Made by a program: the position numbers and the translations under genes. This document shows positions 24,068-33,261 of a DNA stretch of 64,000 bases, piece by piece; the first letter of the stretch is position 1, and every line of letters begins with the position of its first letter. The stretch spans positions 1 through 64,000 of the forward strand of contig NZ_JBAHUR010000013.1 of assembly GCF_036689815.1 (NCBI RefSeq), given 5' to 3'. The notes beneath the pieces are model-generated. The model saw nothing but the letters and a program-made list of their open reading frames with translations. It was not told where the DNA came from and searched no databases. The stretch is from Magnetovibrio sp. PR-2. GTDB lineage: Bacteria; Pseudomonadota; Alphaproteobacteria; Rhodospirillales; Magnetovibrionaceae.

Positions 24068-25801
24068 ATGGCAGCTAAAGAGCATTTTGCAGCGAGATTG
24101 AGCCCGCGAAACCGTCGCGGATTATTAGCGGCGTCATCCTTCATGGCTGCATTTGGCTTTTTTTATGCGCTGTTCCACTTTGCCCTGGCCTATTTCCACG
24201 AACTTGAACTTCAACGTGTCGACAACCGCACGTCGCTCTACCGCACATCGCTTGTGGGGGCGTTGGAACAGTTTCAACACCTCCCGCATGTTTTGGCCCG
24301 CGATCCTTATGTGATCTTGGGGGCTGACGGCTCCGATCTGGACGCGCTCAATGCCCGGCTTCAGGACTTTTCCAACAGTGCCGGTCTGGAAGCCATCTAT
24401 TTGATGGACCCGGCCGGCAAGACCATTGCCGCGTCGAACTTTGATCAAGAGGTGACCTTCTTAGGCCAAAACTACGGTTTCCGTCCTTACTTCAAAGCAG
24501 CCTTGTCGCAAAAGCGTGGCGAGTTTTTCGCCATTGGCTCAACCACGTCGAAACCCGGTTATTTCATTGCCGAGCCGGTCTTGGGCCCGCGCGCCAACGT
24601 CACCGGGGTGATTGCCTTGAAAGTTAACTTTGCACCCCTTACCCAATCTTGGACGCGCGGGGAAGAGCGCGCTTTGGTGTCGAATAAAGACGGTGTTGTT
24701 GTTCTGTCTTCCGAACCCAAGTGGTTATACGGCACATTAAACCCCATCACCCAAGCGCGCATGCAAGACATTCGTTTGGAACGCCAGTTCGGCAAAGAAA
24801 AGCTCGCACCGCTGCCTTGGCGAGAGCTGGGCCCGGGCACGGTGAGCTTGGATGGGCAGACGTATCTGCATAATGCCGTAGCGGTGGGTCGATTGGATTG
24901 GACGCTGCATTTGCTGGGCGATGTGGGACGCGTTCAAGAACGGGCATGGTTCACGGTCATCACAGCCGCCATCGTGATTTCTTTGCTGTTGGTGGTGGCG
25001 TTTTTCATCCGTTCCGTGCGAATCCGCGATGCCCTACAGGCGTCCCAAGCCGCGCGGCGGAAACTTCATCAAACCAACATTGAGCTGGAAGAAGCCCAAG
25101 CCGAGCTGGCGCGCGCGAGTAAGTTGGCGGCCTTGGGCCAACTGGCGGCTTCGGTCACCCATGAGCTGGGCCAACCCATCTCGGCCATGCGCAACTATTT
25201 GACGGCGGCGGAATTGGATGATGACGATGTGGGGGACAAAGACCTGCTGCAGCGCTTAAGCGCCATTGTCGTGCGCATGGAAAACATTTTTCAACAGCTG
25301 CGCTTTTTTGCCCAACCCCGTGAAGATGCCTTCGCGCCGATAAATTTGGTGGACGCTTGGACCAGTGCGTTTGATTTGGTCTCCATGGATCTGCAAATGG
25401 CGAAGATCAAAACCAACACGACCGTTGAGGACCCTGCAATTAAGGTCTTCGCCAATCGCTTCCGTTTGGAACAAGTGATCGTCAATCTCTTGAAAAACGC
25501 CATAGCCGCGCTGAAGACCTGTTCCACGCGAGAGTTAAACGTACGGCTTTATATCCAAGACAGTTTTGCTATCCTCAGCGTGGCCGATAGTGGTGCAGGG
25601 CTGGGCGATAAGTCCATTGAACATTTGCAAGAGCCTTTCCACACCACCAAAGCAAGCGGAGAAGGCATGGGACTTGGTTTGGCGATTTCAGCGGAAATTA
25701 TCAAAGAGCACGATGGCGAACTCTTAGCCGCGAACGTGCCCGGTGGCGGTGCTGAGTTCAGCGTCAAACTGCCGCTGCACAAAAACGGGAGCTCGTCATG
25801 A
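24068..25801 (+). CDS. DctB-like membrane histidine kinase
   Basis: The 577-residue kinase has a membrane helix at about 20-40, a periplasmic double-PAS (dCache-type) sensor at about 42-295 (LQRVDNRTSLYRTSL ... DPYVILGADGSDL), a second helix at about 298-317, a coiled linker and the kinase core. The H-box is LAASVTHELGQPISAMRNYL; the ATPase boxes are NLLKNAIAAL, DSGAGLGD and GMGLGLAIS. This layout is that of C4-dicarboxylate sensors of the DctB kind. The gene overlaps the response regulator by 4 bases, and a TRAP transporter follows, so it probably senses the transported organic acid. The ligand is inferred. AAGGG directly abuts the ATG, an unusually close ribosome site. Confidence 0.87.
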   Translation: MAAKEHFAARLSPRNRRGLLAASSFMAAFGFFYALFHFALAYFHELELQRVDNRTSLYRTSLVGALEQFQHLPHVLARDPYVILGADGSDLDALNARLQDFSNSAGLEAIYLMDPAGKTIAASNFDQEVTFLGQNYGFRPYFKAALSQKRGEFFAIGSTTSKPGYFIAEPVLGPRANVTGVIALKVNFAPLTQSWTRGEERALVSNKDGVVVLSSEPKWLYGTLNPITQARMQDIRLERQFGKEKLAPLPWRELGPGTVSLDGQTYLHNAVAVGRLDWTLHLLGDVGRVQERAWFTVITAAIVISLLLVVAFFIRSVRIRDALQASQAARRKLHQTNIELEEAQAELARASKLAALGQLAASVTHELGQPISAMRNYLTAAELDDDDVGDKDLLQRLSAIVVRMENIFQQLRFFAQPREDAFAPINLVDAWTSAFDLVSMDLQMAKIKTNTTVEDPAIKVFANRFRLEQVIVNLLKNAIAALKTCSTRELNVRLYIQDSFAILSVADSGAGLGDKSIEHLQEPFHTTKASGEGMGLGLAISAEIIKEHDGELLAANVPGGGAEFSVKLPLHKNGSSS

Positions 25802-27144
25802 ACGCATCCCAAGGCGACGGCCTGCGCGCGCTCATCGTCGATGACGATGCGGAAATGCGCGACTCGTTGGTGCATCTGTTAACCAAAGCCAAGTGGCAGG
25901 TTCTAGACCGCGAGCGCGGTGAGGATGTCCACGACGCCATATCTGCATTTAATCCAGACGTCATTTTGTGCGATGTGCGCATGTCGGGAATGAGCGGCAT
26001 GGATGTGCTCAAAAGCTTGTCGGACATGAACAGCCCGCCCGTGGTTCTGATCTCAGCCCACGGTGATATTCCCATGGCTGTGGATGCCATGCGGCTGGGG
26101 GCCTATACGTTCTTGGAAAAACCGTTCGATCCGCGCCGTTTGCTCACCGTGCTCAAACATGCTGGCGAAAAGTACCGCCTCCAGGTGAGTTCCGGTTTGT
26201 TGAAACAACGCCTAGCGGATTTGTCGGGATTGGACCGGATATTATTGGGTGACGCGCAACAAATCACAGAGCTGCGCGCCGAAGTCATGGATTTGAGCGA
26301 GACGGACGCTTCGGTGATGGTTTTGGGTGAAACCGGAACCGGGAAAGGTTTGGTGGCGCAGGCGCTGCACGATCTTAGCCCCCGCACAGCCGCGCCCTTC
26401 ATCGCCATTGATTGTGCAACCGTTCCCTTTGAACACTTCGAAGAGATGCTGTTTGGCGTGTCCAAAGGCGACATGGGCGCGCTGGCCCGGGCCGACGGCG
26501 GGTCCTTGTTTTTGGATGAAGTCGCCAGTTTCCCCCTAGAAGTTCAGGCCAAACTTTTGCGCGTCATTGAAACGCGCGAATACTTCCCATTGGGGGCCAC
26601 CGAACCGATTCACGCCAATGTGCGGGTGCTGTCCGCCACCAACGAAGACATGCGCACAGCGGTCAGCGAAGGCCGATTTCGCGAGGACCTCTATCACCGC
26701 CTCAACACCGTCATGCTGACCATCCCACCGTTGCGCGAACGCCGTGACGACGTGACGCTGCTCTATGCGCACTTCATTTCTCAGTACGCTGACTTGTACG
26801 AAATCAGCGCGCCGCAAACCTCTGCCGAAGACGTGGCGACACTGCTGTCCCACGACTGGCCCGGCAATGTGCGTGAATTGAGAAACGTCGCCGAGCGTCG
26901 CGTTTTGACTGCGCGCCGTGGGCAGGGTTCGGTCGCTCAAGCCCTCGACACCGACGCCGCCCCCGACGATGTGCCCGAAACCCTGCGCGAAGCCGTGGCC
27001 GGGTTTGAACGCCAGCTCATCGCCAAAGCTATTCAAACCCACAAAGGCCGCATGGACGCCGTGGCCGAAGCGCTCGGCATCGGGCGGCGCACATTGAACG
27101 ATAAGATCGTGAAATTGGGCCTCAATAAGGAAGAGCTCATTTAA
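25798..27144 (+). CDS. DctD-like response regulator lacking the GAFTGA loop
   Basis: The 448-residue protein has a receiver domain (1-125; phospho-Asp in ILCDVRM, Lys in LEKPFDP), an AAA+ domain (about 150-375; Walker A GETGTGKG, Walker B LFLDEVAS, arginine finger region FREDLYHRLN) and a C-terminal Fis-type helix-turn-helix (GRMDAVAEALGIGRRTLNDKI). In normal family members the segment after LFG reads xxKGAFTGA; here it is LFGVSKGDMGALARADGG, so the sigma-54 contact loop is shortened and lost. It may therefore activate without sigma-54, or only repress or bind. Control of the downstream TRAP operon is inferred from position. Confidence 0.87.
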   Translation: MNASQGDGLRALIVDDDAEMRDSLVHLLTKAKWQVLDRERGEDVHDAISAFNPDVILCDVRMSGMSGMDVLKSLSDMNSPPVVLISAHGDIPMAVDAMRLGAYTFLEKPFDPRRLLTVLKHAGEKYRLQVSSGLLKQRLADLSGLDRILLGDAQQITELRAEVMDLSETDASVMVLGETGTGKGLVAQALHDLSPRTAAPFIAIDCATVPFEHFEEMLFGVSKGDMGALARADGGSLFLDEVASFPLEVQAKLLRVIETREYFPLGATEPIHANVRVLSATNEDMRTAVSEGRFREDLYHRLNTVMLTIPPLRERRDDVTLLYAHFISQYADLYEISAPQTSAEDVATLLSHDWPGNVRELRNVAERRVLTARRGQGSVAQALDTDAAPDDVPETLREAVAGFERQLIAKAIQTHKGRMDAVAEALGIGRRTLNDKIVKLGLNKEELI

Positions 27145-27265
27145 TCCTGCGGATTTTTGCAGCCTTTTTCCACCCCCTTGGCAATTTCCTTCATACCTTT
27201 CGCCGTCCGGCTTCCTATATGGTTTTGTAAGGTGTTCTATAAAAAGTCATACACGGGAGGTATCA

Positions 27266-28273
27266 ATGTCACCTAAGTTTTTGAAAGCAGGGATTATTTC
27301 AGCGCTGGTCATGACCTTTGGCGCAGAAGCCATAGCAACGGAATGGAATGTGTCGCTGTGGGGCAAACGCCGTGCGTTTACCGAGCACGTCGAAAAAATT
27401 GCCGAGCTGGTCAACGCCAAGACCAACGGTGAGTTCACGCTCAACATTTCCTATGGCGGTTTGTCCAAGAACAAAGAAAATCTGGACGGCATTTCCATCG
27501 GCGCATTTGAAATGGCACAATTCTGCGCGGGCTATCACGCCGACAAAAACCCGTCCATCACGGTCTTGGAACTGCCGTTCTTGGGTGTTTCTTCTTTGGA
27601 ACAAGAAGTTAAAGTTTCCCAAGCCGTTTACAGCCATCCGGCCGTTCAAGCCGATTTGGCGCGCTGGAATGCGACACTGCTGATGCCGTCTCCGCTGCCG
27701 CAATACAACATCGTCGGTGTCGGCGATGCCCCCAAAGTTCTGAACGCATACGCAGGTCTGACCGTGCGCGCCACAGGCGGCATCGGTCGTGCGCTCAAAG
27801 CCGTCGGTGCTGTGCCGACGTCCATGTCTGCGACCGAGGTCCGCCAATCCATGGACAGCGGCGTGATCAAGGCAGCAGCCTTCGCCCCGCACGCCCACAT
27901 GGCGTTCGGCACGGTGGAAAACGCCAAGTGGTGGACCACCAACTTAAACCCCGGCACGGTGAACTGCCCGGTCGTGGTCAACACCGACGCGCTCAACATG
28001 CTCAGCGATAAAGAACGTGGTGCGCTTTTAGGCTCGGTCGATGAAGCATTGGCGCACTACGTGTCCCACTACAATTCCAAAACCATGTCCAAGTGGGGCC
28101 CGCTGTTGGATGAAAAAGGCATTCAGCGTGTGACGTATGATGCCGACGCTTTGGCCGCATTCCGCAACGCTGTTGCCGGTCCGGCTGCCGAAGCGTGGAT
28201 TGCGGACAACACCAAACGCGGCTTGCCCGCCAAAGAACTTTACGAGTTGGTTGTCAAAACCATCGCAAAATAA
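27266..28273 (+). CDS. TRAP transporter solute-binding protein, DctP family
   Basis: The 335-residue periplasmic protein has a signal peptide ending at about GAEAIA and DctP-family features: the VEKIAELVNAKTNGEFTLNISYGG opening, the GAFEMAQF strand, the conserved Arg in GLTVRATGGIGRAL that binds the substrate carboxylate, and the AAAFAPHAHMAF region. It captures an organic acid for the DctQM permease. GGGAGG sits 8 bases before the ATG. It heads the dctP-dctQ-dctM operon downstream of the DctB/DctD-like pair. The substrate (C4-dicarboxylate or another carboxylate) cannot be told from sequence. Confidence 0.9.
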   Translation: MSPKFLKAGIISALVMTFGAEAIATEWNVSLWGKRRAFTEHVEKIAELVNAKTNGEFTLNISYGGLSKNKENLDGISIGAFEMAQFCAGYHADKNPSITVLELPFLGVSSLEQEVKVSQAVYSHPAVQADLARWNATLLMPSPLPQYNIVGVGDAPKVLNAYAGLTVRATGGIGRALKAVGAVPTSMSATEVRQSMDSGVIKAAAFAPHAHMAFGTVENAKWWTTNLNPGTVNCPVVVNTDALNMLSDKERGALLGSVDEALAHYVSHYNSKTMSKWGPLLDEKGIQRVTYDADALAAFRNAVAGPAAEAWIADNTKRGLPAKELYELVVKTIAK

Positions 28274-28283
28274 GTCAGAACTT

Positions 28284-28312
28284 ATGAGGCCACCCTGGGA
28301 AGGTGGCCTCAT
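28284..28312 (+). terminator. intercistronic hairpin between dctP-like and dctQ-like genes
   Basis: A perfect 11-bp stem (ATGAGGCCACC / GGTGGCCTCAT) with a 7-base loop lies 10 bases after the binding-protein stop. No T-tract follows. It more likely stabilises the 3' end of the binding-protein mRNA, giving excess of that subunit, than ends transcription fully. Confidence 0.6.
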
Positions 28313-28333
28313 GGGTTTGGGGAGGATTTCATC

Positions 28334-28975
28334 ATGGCTGGAACGTCATCCGTTCTTGAAGATGCCAGCTGGCTCAGCCGCGTCGATCGTCAACTGTTTA
28401 AAGTCGAAAGCCTATTGGCCCTGCTGGGCGGCTGGACGATTTTTTCCCTGATGATCTTGGCCGTGATCAGCGTCGGCGGACGCAACCTGTTCAACAGCCC
28501 ATTGGCGGGTTATGTGGACTGGATTGAACAAGCCATGCCGTTGATCGCCTTTGTCGGCATTGCCTACTGCCAACGCTTAGGCGGGCACATCCGCATGGAC
28601 ATGGTCATCGGTCGTCTAACCGGTCGGCCCTTATGGGTGATGGAATTCCTGTCTGTTTTTGTCATGTTGCTTTTGATGGTGTTGCTCACCTGGGGCAGTT
28701 GGTCGCACTTTGACCGCTCATTCGATTTAGCAGCACCTTTATGGAGCCGCGATTCCAGCCTGGATATTCGCCTGCCCTTGTGGCCTGCGAAGTTACTGGT
28801 TCCAGTTTCGTTCGGTGTGTTGAGTTTGCGTTTGGCCGTACAACTTCTGGGCTATGGGCGCGCCATTCTATCCGGCACATCCACCCCCATCGCCGTTCCC
28901 TTGATCGAAGACGCTGCCACCGTCGCCGCCAACGAAGCCGCTGCCGTGTCCAGTGCTGAAAATGGGGACCGTTGA
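28334..28975 (+). CDS. TRAP transporter small permease, DctQ family
   Basis: The 213-residue protein has four hydrophobic helices (about 38-60, 75-95, 110-130, 155-175) and the DctQ motif in the first loop (GGRNLFNSPLAGYVDWIEQAMPLIAF). It docks the large permease and links it to the binding protein. It is longer than the usual 160-190 residues because of N- and C-terminal tails. It starts 22 bases after the intercistronic hairpin and ends one base before the next ATG. Confidence 0.88.
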   Translation: MAGTSSVLEDASWLSRVDRQLFKVESLLALLGGWTIFSLMILAVISVGGRNLFNSPLAGYVDWIEQAMPLIAFVGIAYCQRLGGHIRMDMVIGRLTGRPLWVMEFLSVFVMLLLMVLLTWGSWSHFDRSFDLAAPLWSRDSSLDIRLPLWPAKLLVPVSFGVLSLRLAVQLLGYGRAILSGTSTPIAVPLIEDAATVAANEAAAVSSAENGDR

Positions 28976-28976
28976 T

Positions 28977-30386
28977 ATGAGCCCTCTTGATATCGGTTTG
29001 ATCGTATCGGCACTTTTGTTGGTGCTTGTCATCGGTGGTGTGCGCGTTGCATTTGCAGCAGCCTTTGCAGGTCTTGTCGGCTTGATTTGGATCTTTTGGG
29101 CCAAAGCAGGCTATAACCCGGATCGCTTTATTTGGGCGCTGACGGTTGCCGTTAAAACAGCCGGGCAAGTCCCGCACTCCAAGGTCTCGTCCCAGGCCTT
29201 ATCTCTGATTCCTACGTTTATCCTGATCGGGTACTTGGCCTACCACGCTGGGCTGACCAAAAACCTATTTGAAGCGGCCAAGCGCTGGCTGGGTTGGTTG
29301 CCGGGTGGGCTGGGTGTGTCCACCGTGTTCGCCACCGCTGGCTTTGCCGCCGTGTCCGGTGCCTCCATCGCCACGTCGGCCGTGTTTGCACGCATTGCCA
29401 TTCCCGAAATGCTCAAGGCCGGGTATGACCGACGCTTTGCTGCAGGTGTTGTGGCTTCGGCAGGCACGCTTGCGTCCTTGATCCCGCCGTCTGCCATCTT
29501 GGTGATCTATGCCATCATCGTCGAACAAGACGTGGGTGCGTTGCTGCTCGCCGGTTTTTTACCGGGCGCGTTTTCCGCCGTGATTTATGGCGGCCTGGTG
29601 GTCGGCATGGCGATGATCTTTAAAAACTTAGGACCTCCGGTGGGCGGCTTTACGTGGCTGGAGAAATTTAAATCCCTCCCCGGTGCGTTGCCCATCGTGT
29701 TTGTGGTCTTCATCATCATTGTCTTTATCTACAACCCCTTTGGCGGCGATGCGTTTGGCACGCCCACCGAAGGCGGCGCATTGGGCGCGTTCGTGGTGTT
29801 CATTATGGCATTGATCCACGGCATGCGCTGGAAGCAATTGAAAGACGCATTGCTGGAAACGGCGAAGCTGTCGGTGATGATCTTCACCATCATCTGGGGC
29901 GTGCTAATCTATGTGCGCTTTTTGGGCTTTGCCGATTTGCCCGGTGCCTTTTCCGAATGGGTCGGCGGACTGGACCAAAGTCCCATGCTAACGCTGTTGT
30001 TCATCTTAATGGCATATGCGGTGCTGGGCATGTTCATGGACGCCATCGGCATGTTGTTGCTGACGCTTCCCGTGGTGTTCCCCGCCGTCATTGCGCTCAA
30101 TGGCGGGCCAGATGTAACCGTGGCCGACAGCGCGTTCGGCATGACCGCGACGGGTTGCGCCATTTGGTTTGGCATCATTGTGGTGAAGATGGCGGAGCTG
30201 TGTCTGATCACACCACCCATTGGGCTCAACTGTTTTGTTGTGGCGGGTGTGCGCTCCGATATTTCGGTCCAAGATGTGTTTCGCGGCGCATCACCGTTTT
30301 TCATCGCCGACGCCTTGACCATAGCAGGCCTAATCGCGTTCCCGTCCATTGTGCTTTACCTACCGGGGTTGTTGTTGGGCGGATAA
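28977..30386 (+). CDS. TRAP transporter large permease, DctM family
   Basis: The 469-residue channel subunit has about twelve hydrophobic helices. Hallmarks are GASIATSAVFARIAIPEMLKAGYD and the AGTLASLIPPSAILVIYAI helix (the LIPPS motif of DctM). It drives Na+- or H+-coupled uptake with DctP and DctQ. ATG at 28977 follows GGGGA by a suitable distance; a longer reading from 28953 overlaps the DctQ gene and adds nothing of the family. Last gene of the TRAP operon. Confidence 0.9.
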   Translation: MSPLDIGLIVSALLLVLVIGGVRVAFAAAFAGLVGLIWIFWAKAGYNPDRFIWALTVAVKTAGQVPHSKVSSQALSLIPTFILIGYLAYHAGLTKNLFEAAKRWLGWLPGGLGVSTVFATAGFAAVSGASIATSAVFARIAIPEMLKAGYDRRFAAGVVASAGTLASLIPPSAILVIYAIIVEQDVGALLLAGFLPGAFSAVIYGGLVVGMAMIFKNLGPPVGGFTWLEKFKSLPGALPIVFVVFIIIVFIYNPFGGDAFGTPTEGGALGAFVVFIMALIHGMRWKQLKDALLETAKLSVMIFTIIWGVLIYVRFLGFADLPGAFSEWVGGLDQSPMLTLLFILMAYAVLGMFMDAIGMLLLTLPVVFPAVIALNGGPDVTVADSAFGMTATGCAIWFGIIVVKMAELCLITPPIGLNCFVVAGVRSDISVQDVFRGASPFFIADALTIAGLIAFPSIVLYLPGLLLGG

Positions 30387-30456
30387 TGTCGTGGACGTTG
30401 AAGGCCCTTAACCGATATACTCCGCACGTTTGGCAGAGATATCCAAAGGCTTTCAC

Positions 30457-31746
30457 GTGCTCCGTGCCCTCTTCATCATCACCTGCGTATCGGGTCTGGC
30501 CTTTTTGTCACTCTACGTGTTCCGCACAGAGCTCTATGCCAAGACCGAGATCGAACAAGCCGCCTTGGGCGGGCTTTACCCCATTTCCCAAGACACATTG
30601 GCCATCGAAGGGCTCTCACCGGGCGACAAACCCGCACACCTCAACGTTACGCTGAGAAATCCCGGGGCGTGTTCAAAGTGGCAGCTGCGCGACGGCAAGC
30701 GTGCCCTGGAGATGACGGCCTCCACCCTCAGCGTTCCGGTGCGCGAAGGCAAACATGATTATGCCCTTGAACCTTTTGACTGCACGATTTCTTCACCTGA
30801 CATTGATGCCATTGCATTGAGCGTTTATTTTGGAAAGGCCAGCAGCGGCGGATTCAGCATCCAACAAGTTAGTGTCGATCAATATCAAATCACCCAATCG
30901 AACGTTCCGATCTTGATGGGCACCCCACCGGCAATGAACCGGTGGGTGCCAGATGTCGCCGCCTTTTCAGATGCCGAAGCGGACCAGGCCCTCGACATGC
31001 TGCAGGGCGCAGGTTTTGATTTCGATGCGCCGACACTCGACAAAATCCGTTTTTTGGTTGCTCTCGTTCGAAAAAATATGGTCAGCGGCGCGCCCCCGCC
31101 GGAACTCAATTCCATGACGCCTTGGTCTGTGATTTCGCAAAAGCACGACGGGCGGACAGGGAATTTCTGTCGCCAATTCTCACTAGGATACGGCTATCTT
31201 GCAAACTTGGTCGGCATCCCAACGCGCAATCTCATCACCGGCAGCGCCCAAGGTCTCGTGGACATGGGTTCGCATGCGTTTTCCGAAAGCTATATCGCGG
31301 AACAAGCCCGCTGGGCCTATGTCGATCCGACCAACAACATGGCGTATGTGCAAAATCCCGTCGGGCGGGTCTTGAATGCGGCAGAGCTTTATCTCGCCTC
31401 GACATCGGACACGACCGAGGGCTTGAGAGCAGCCCATCTTGATGAGGGCCGTTATTCCGCCAAACCGTTTGGAACCGTATCCGCCGGCGTTCGTGAATTC
31501 TTCCACGAGGACAACTACCTGATTTACATCGGCAGCAAAGACGGACTGTATCAAATGCAGGGCCAGGGGATAGAGCAATACGCTTGGAAGCTCTATCGGT
31601 TCTTGTTCCAACCCAAGCAATACTTCGGCCATCGCCCCATTGACAGCGCCCCTTGGCTGAGACCCCTGACGTTTTTTATATCCGTCCTATCTGGGATGTT
31701 GTTTGTGGTGCTGGGCTTGCGTGCCGTCTTGCGCCGCCTGGCCTAG
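30457..31746 (+). CDS. membrane protein with transglutaminase-like domain
   Basis: The product is about 429 residues from the GTG at 30457, which follows AAAGG by 7 bases; a TTG at 30430 is the alternative. A membrane helix lies at about 4-25 and another near the C-terminus (LRPLTFFISVLSGMLFVVLGL), so the main domain is probably periplasmic. Residues about 205-310 resemble a transglutaminase/cysteine-protease core with the triad Cys (GNFCRQFSLGYGYLANLVGIPTR), His (MGSHAFSE) and Asp (WAYVDPT). The enzyme could cleave or cross-link peptides or act on cell-wall material. No partner gene is evident. Its stop overlaps the convergent methyltransferase stop by 4 bases (CTAG). Confidence 0.7.
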   Translation: MLRALFIITCVSGLAFLSLYVFRTELYAKTEIEQAALGGLYPISQDTLAIEGLSPGDKPAHLNVTLRNPGACSKWQLRDGKRALEMTASTLSVPVREGKHDYALEPFDCTISSPDIDAIALSVYFGKASSGGFSIQQVSVDQYQITQSNVPILMGTPPAMNRWVPDVAAFSDAEADQALDMLQGAGFDFDAPTLDKIRFLVALVRKNMVSGAPPPELNSMTPWSVISQKHDGRTGNFCRQFSLGYGYLANLVGIPTRNLITGSAQGLVDMGSHAFSESYIAEQARWAYVDPTNNMAYVQNPVGRVLNAAELYLASTSDTTEGLRAAHLDEGRYSAKPFGTVSAGVREFFHEDNYLIYIGSKDGLYQMQGQGIEQYAWKLYRFLFQPKQYFGHRPIDSAPWLRPLTFFISVLSGMLFVVLGLRAVLRRLA

Positions 31747-32591
31747 GACTTGGTCTTGTGAACCACGTACGCCACAGGCGCCACAGGGACAAATCGGTCG
31801 GCGCGTAAACTAAAGCGCAATAACACCAGATAAAGGCTGCGAAACCATTTGCGCACAGGGACGCGCAAAATCATCTCAAACACTGTGATGAAGATGAAGT
31901 GCAGCAAAAAGCTAAACACCCCGCCCAGGGCATAGACGTTTACGTTTTCACGGCCAAACCGGTCTTCGATGTCGCCTAACGTGTACTGGCGAAACCCGTG
32001 CCACAAGTACACGGGAAGCCCCCAGCCCGCCGGAACGATATGCAAGTGCGCGCCTGTCTCTTTCAACATCCCATCGAGATGTTGCAAAAGTTTGCCATCG
32101 TCGGGTATGTGTTCCAGGGCCGAAAATGAAAACAACAGGTCGAACGACTGGTCCGTCTCAAACGTGTGGGCGTCCGCTTCGATGAACGTTCTGTCAAAAG
32201 CTTCCGGATGTGCGAAGGTTTCACGGACACGGTCTTGAATATCAATGCCCGTATAATCACCCGTGAGACCACACTCAGCGAACACGTCGCTCATGAAGCC
32301 ACTGCCACAGCCGATATCCAAAATCCGCGCGCCCTTTTCAGGCACCATGTCCTTCAAGCGGTGTTCCAAAAACGCCATGGTTTGCGCCCGCGATGGCGAA
32401 GACGGTGTCGTTATCTGAGAGACACCCTCTGGACGATAAAAAACGGCGCGCAACGAGCTGCGTTTCGCGCGCAAATTTCGCCAAGCATTTCGACGCAAAT
32501 AGGCCAAACGCTCGCCGAAGGTCAATCGGCCATCGCCACTGATTTCCCCACGGATTGTGGACACGTCATCTGGGTTGGATTGTTTCGTCAC
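31743..32591 (-). CDS. class I SAM-dependent methyltransferase
   Basis: The 282-residue protein has the SAM-binding motif I (ARILDIGCGSGFMSDVF), the acidic end of strand 2 (YTGIDI) and motif IV (LLFSFSALEHIPDDGKLLQHL), which is typical of Methyltransf_11/25 enzymes. The C-terminal part has a hydrophobic stretch (VFSFLLHFIFITVFEMIL), which suggests membrane association and a lipid, quinone or polysaccharide acceptor. The substrate is unknown. It stands alone between convergent and same-strand genes. Confidence 0.82.
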   Translation of the reverse strand: MTKQSNPDDVSTIRGEISGDGRLTFGERLAYLRRNAWRNLRAKRSSLRAVFYRPEGVSQITTPSSPSRAQTMAFLEHRLKDMVPEKGARILDIGCGSGFMSDVFAECGLTGDYTGIDIQDRVRETFAHPEAFDRTFIEADAHTFETDQSFDLLFSFSALEHIPDDGKLLQHLDGMLKETGAHLHIVPAGWGLPVYLWHGFRQYTLGDIEDRFGRENVNVYALGGVFSFLLHFIFITVFEMILRVPVRKWFRSLYLVLLRFSLRADRFVPVAPVAYVVHKTKS

Positions 32592-32730
32592 GATTTGAAG
32601 ACATTACTAAAGGCTATTCAAGAGAACTGGACTATATGGTGAGTTCGCTTCAGAAGAAAGAAAAATACCGAAGGTCTTTAGCCCCCCGGCGCCCCATAGC
32701 CGTAGGCGTACGCCCCCGCAGCGTCTCGAT

Positions 32731-33261
32731 TTATTTCAGACTGCTCAGCACCGTGTCCAGAACGCGTGGCTCATCCCAATTCACCCCGCCGACAAAGGTC
32801 CCCCGCCGCCGTCCCTGGGCATCCACCAAAACGGTGGACGGAAAGCGGTGAACGGAAAAGGCTTTGGCCATCTGCCCATCTGCATCAATTTGGGCTTTGA
32901 GATTATTCACGCGGTGCTTTGTGAGGAACGCCCGCACGTCGTCAAGGCCTCCGCGTTTTTCCCAGGCTGGAGCCAGCACATGAACGCCCTTAGCTTCCAA
33001 TTTGGAAACCAAGCGATCCAGCGAGGGAATCTCTTTGACGCACGGTGGGCACCAGGTTCCCCAAAAATTAATCAGAAGCGGCTGTCCCAGATAATCGTGC
33101 AAATTCTTTTGGGTGGCGACAGAATCGACAAATCCAACATCTGGGATTCGTTCTTGGGAGACGCCCGGCATAAATGTCGCCCAGGACGTCACCAACACAC
33201 CACAGTCCCCTCCCAAGGCCGGGGCGGGCGCGGCCCCGATGGCCACGGGCCTGTTCAACAT
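32731..33261 (-). CDS. thioredoxin-fold (TlpA-like) protein
   Basis: The 176-residue protein contains a TlpA/ResA-type thioredoxin domain from about 55: LLINFWGTWCPPCVKEIP holds the redox CPPC pair, and the cis-Pro loop is RFPSTVLVD. Such proteins reduce disulfides or help cytochrome c assembly, usually in the periplasm. Here no convincing signal peptide or anchor precedes the domain: the first 50 residues are Ala/Pro/Gly-rich with an extra Cys, and the frame is closed by a stop about 50 bases upstream. Either the N-terminus has decayed or the protein is cytoplasmic. Confidence 0.75.
   Translation of the reverse strand: MLNRPVAIGAAPAPALGGDCGVLVTSWATFMPGVSQERIPDVGFVDSVATQKNLHDYLGQPLLINFWGTWCPPCVKEIPSLDRLVSKLEAKGVHVLAPAWEKRGGLDDVRAFLTKHRVNNLKAQIDADGQMAKAFSVHRFPSTVLVDAQGRRRGTFVGGVNWDEPRVLDTVLSSLK

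Noticed and set aside
27179-27193. Sigma-54 promoter before the TRAP operon (TGGCAA-N5-TTCAT)
   Set aside because: The invariant GC of the -12 element is CA here, and the neighbouring regulator lacks GAFTGA; not strong enough to list.
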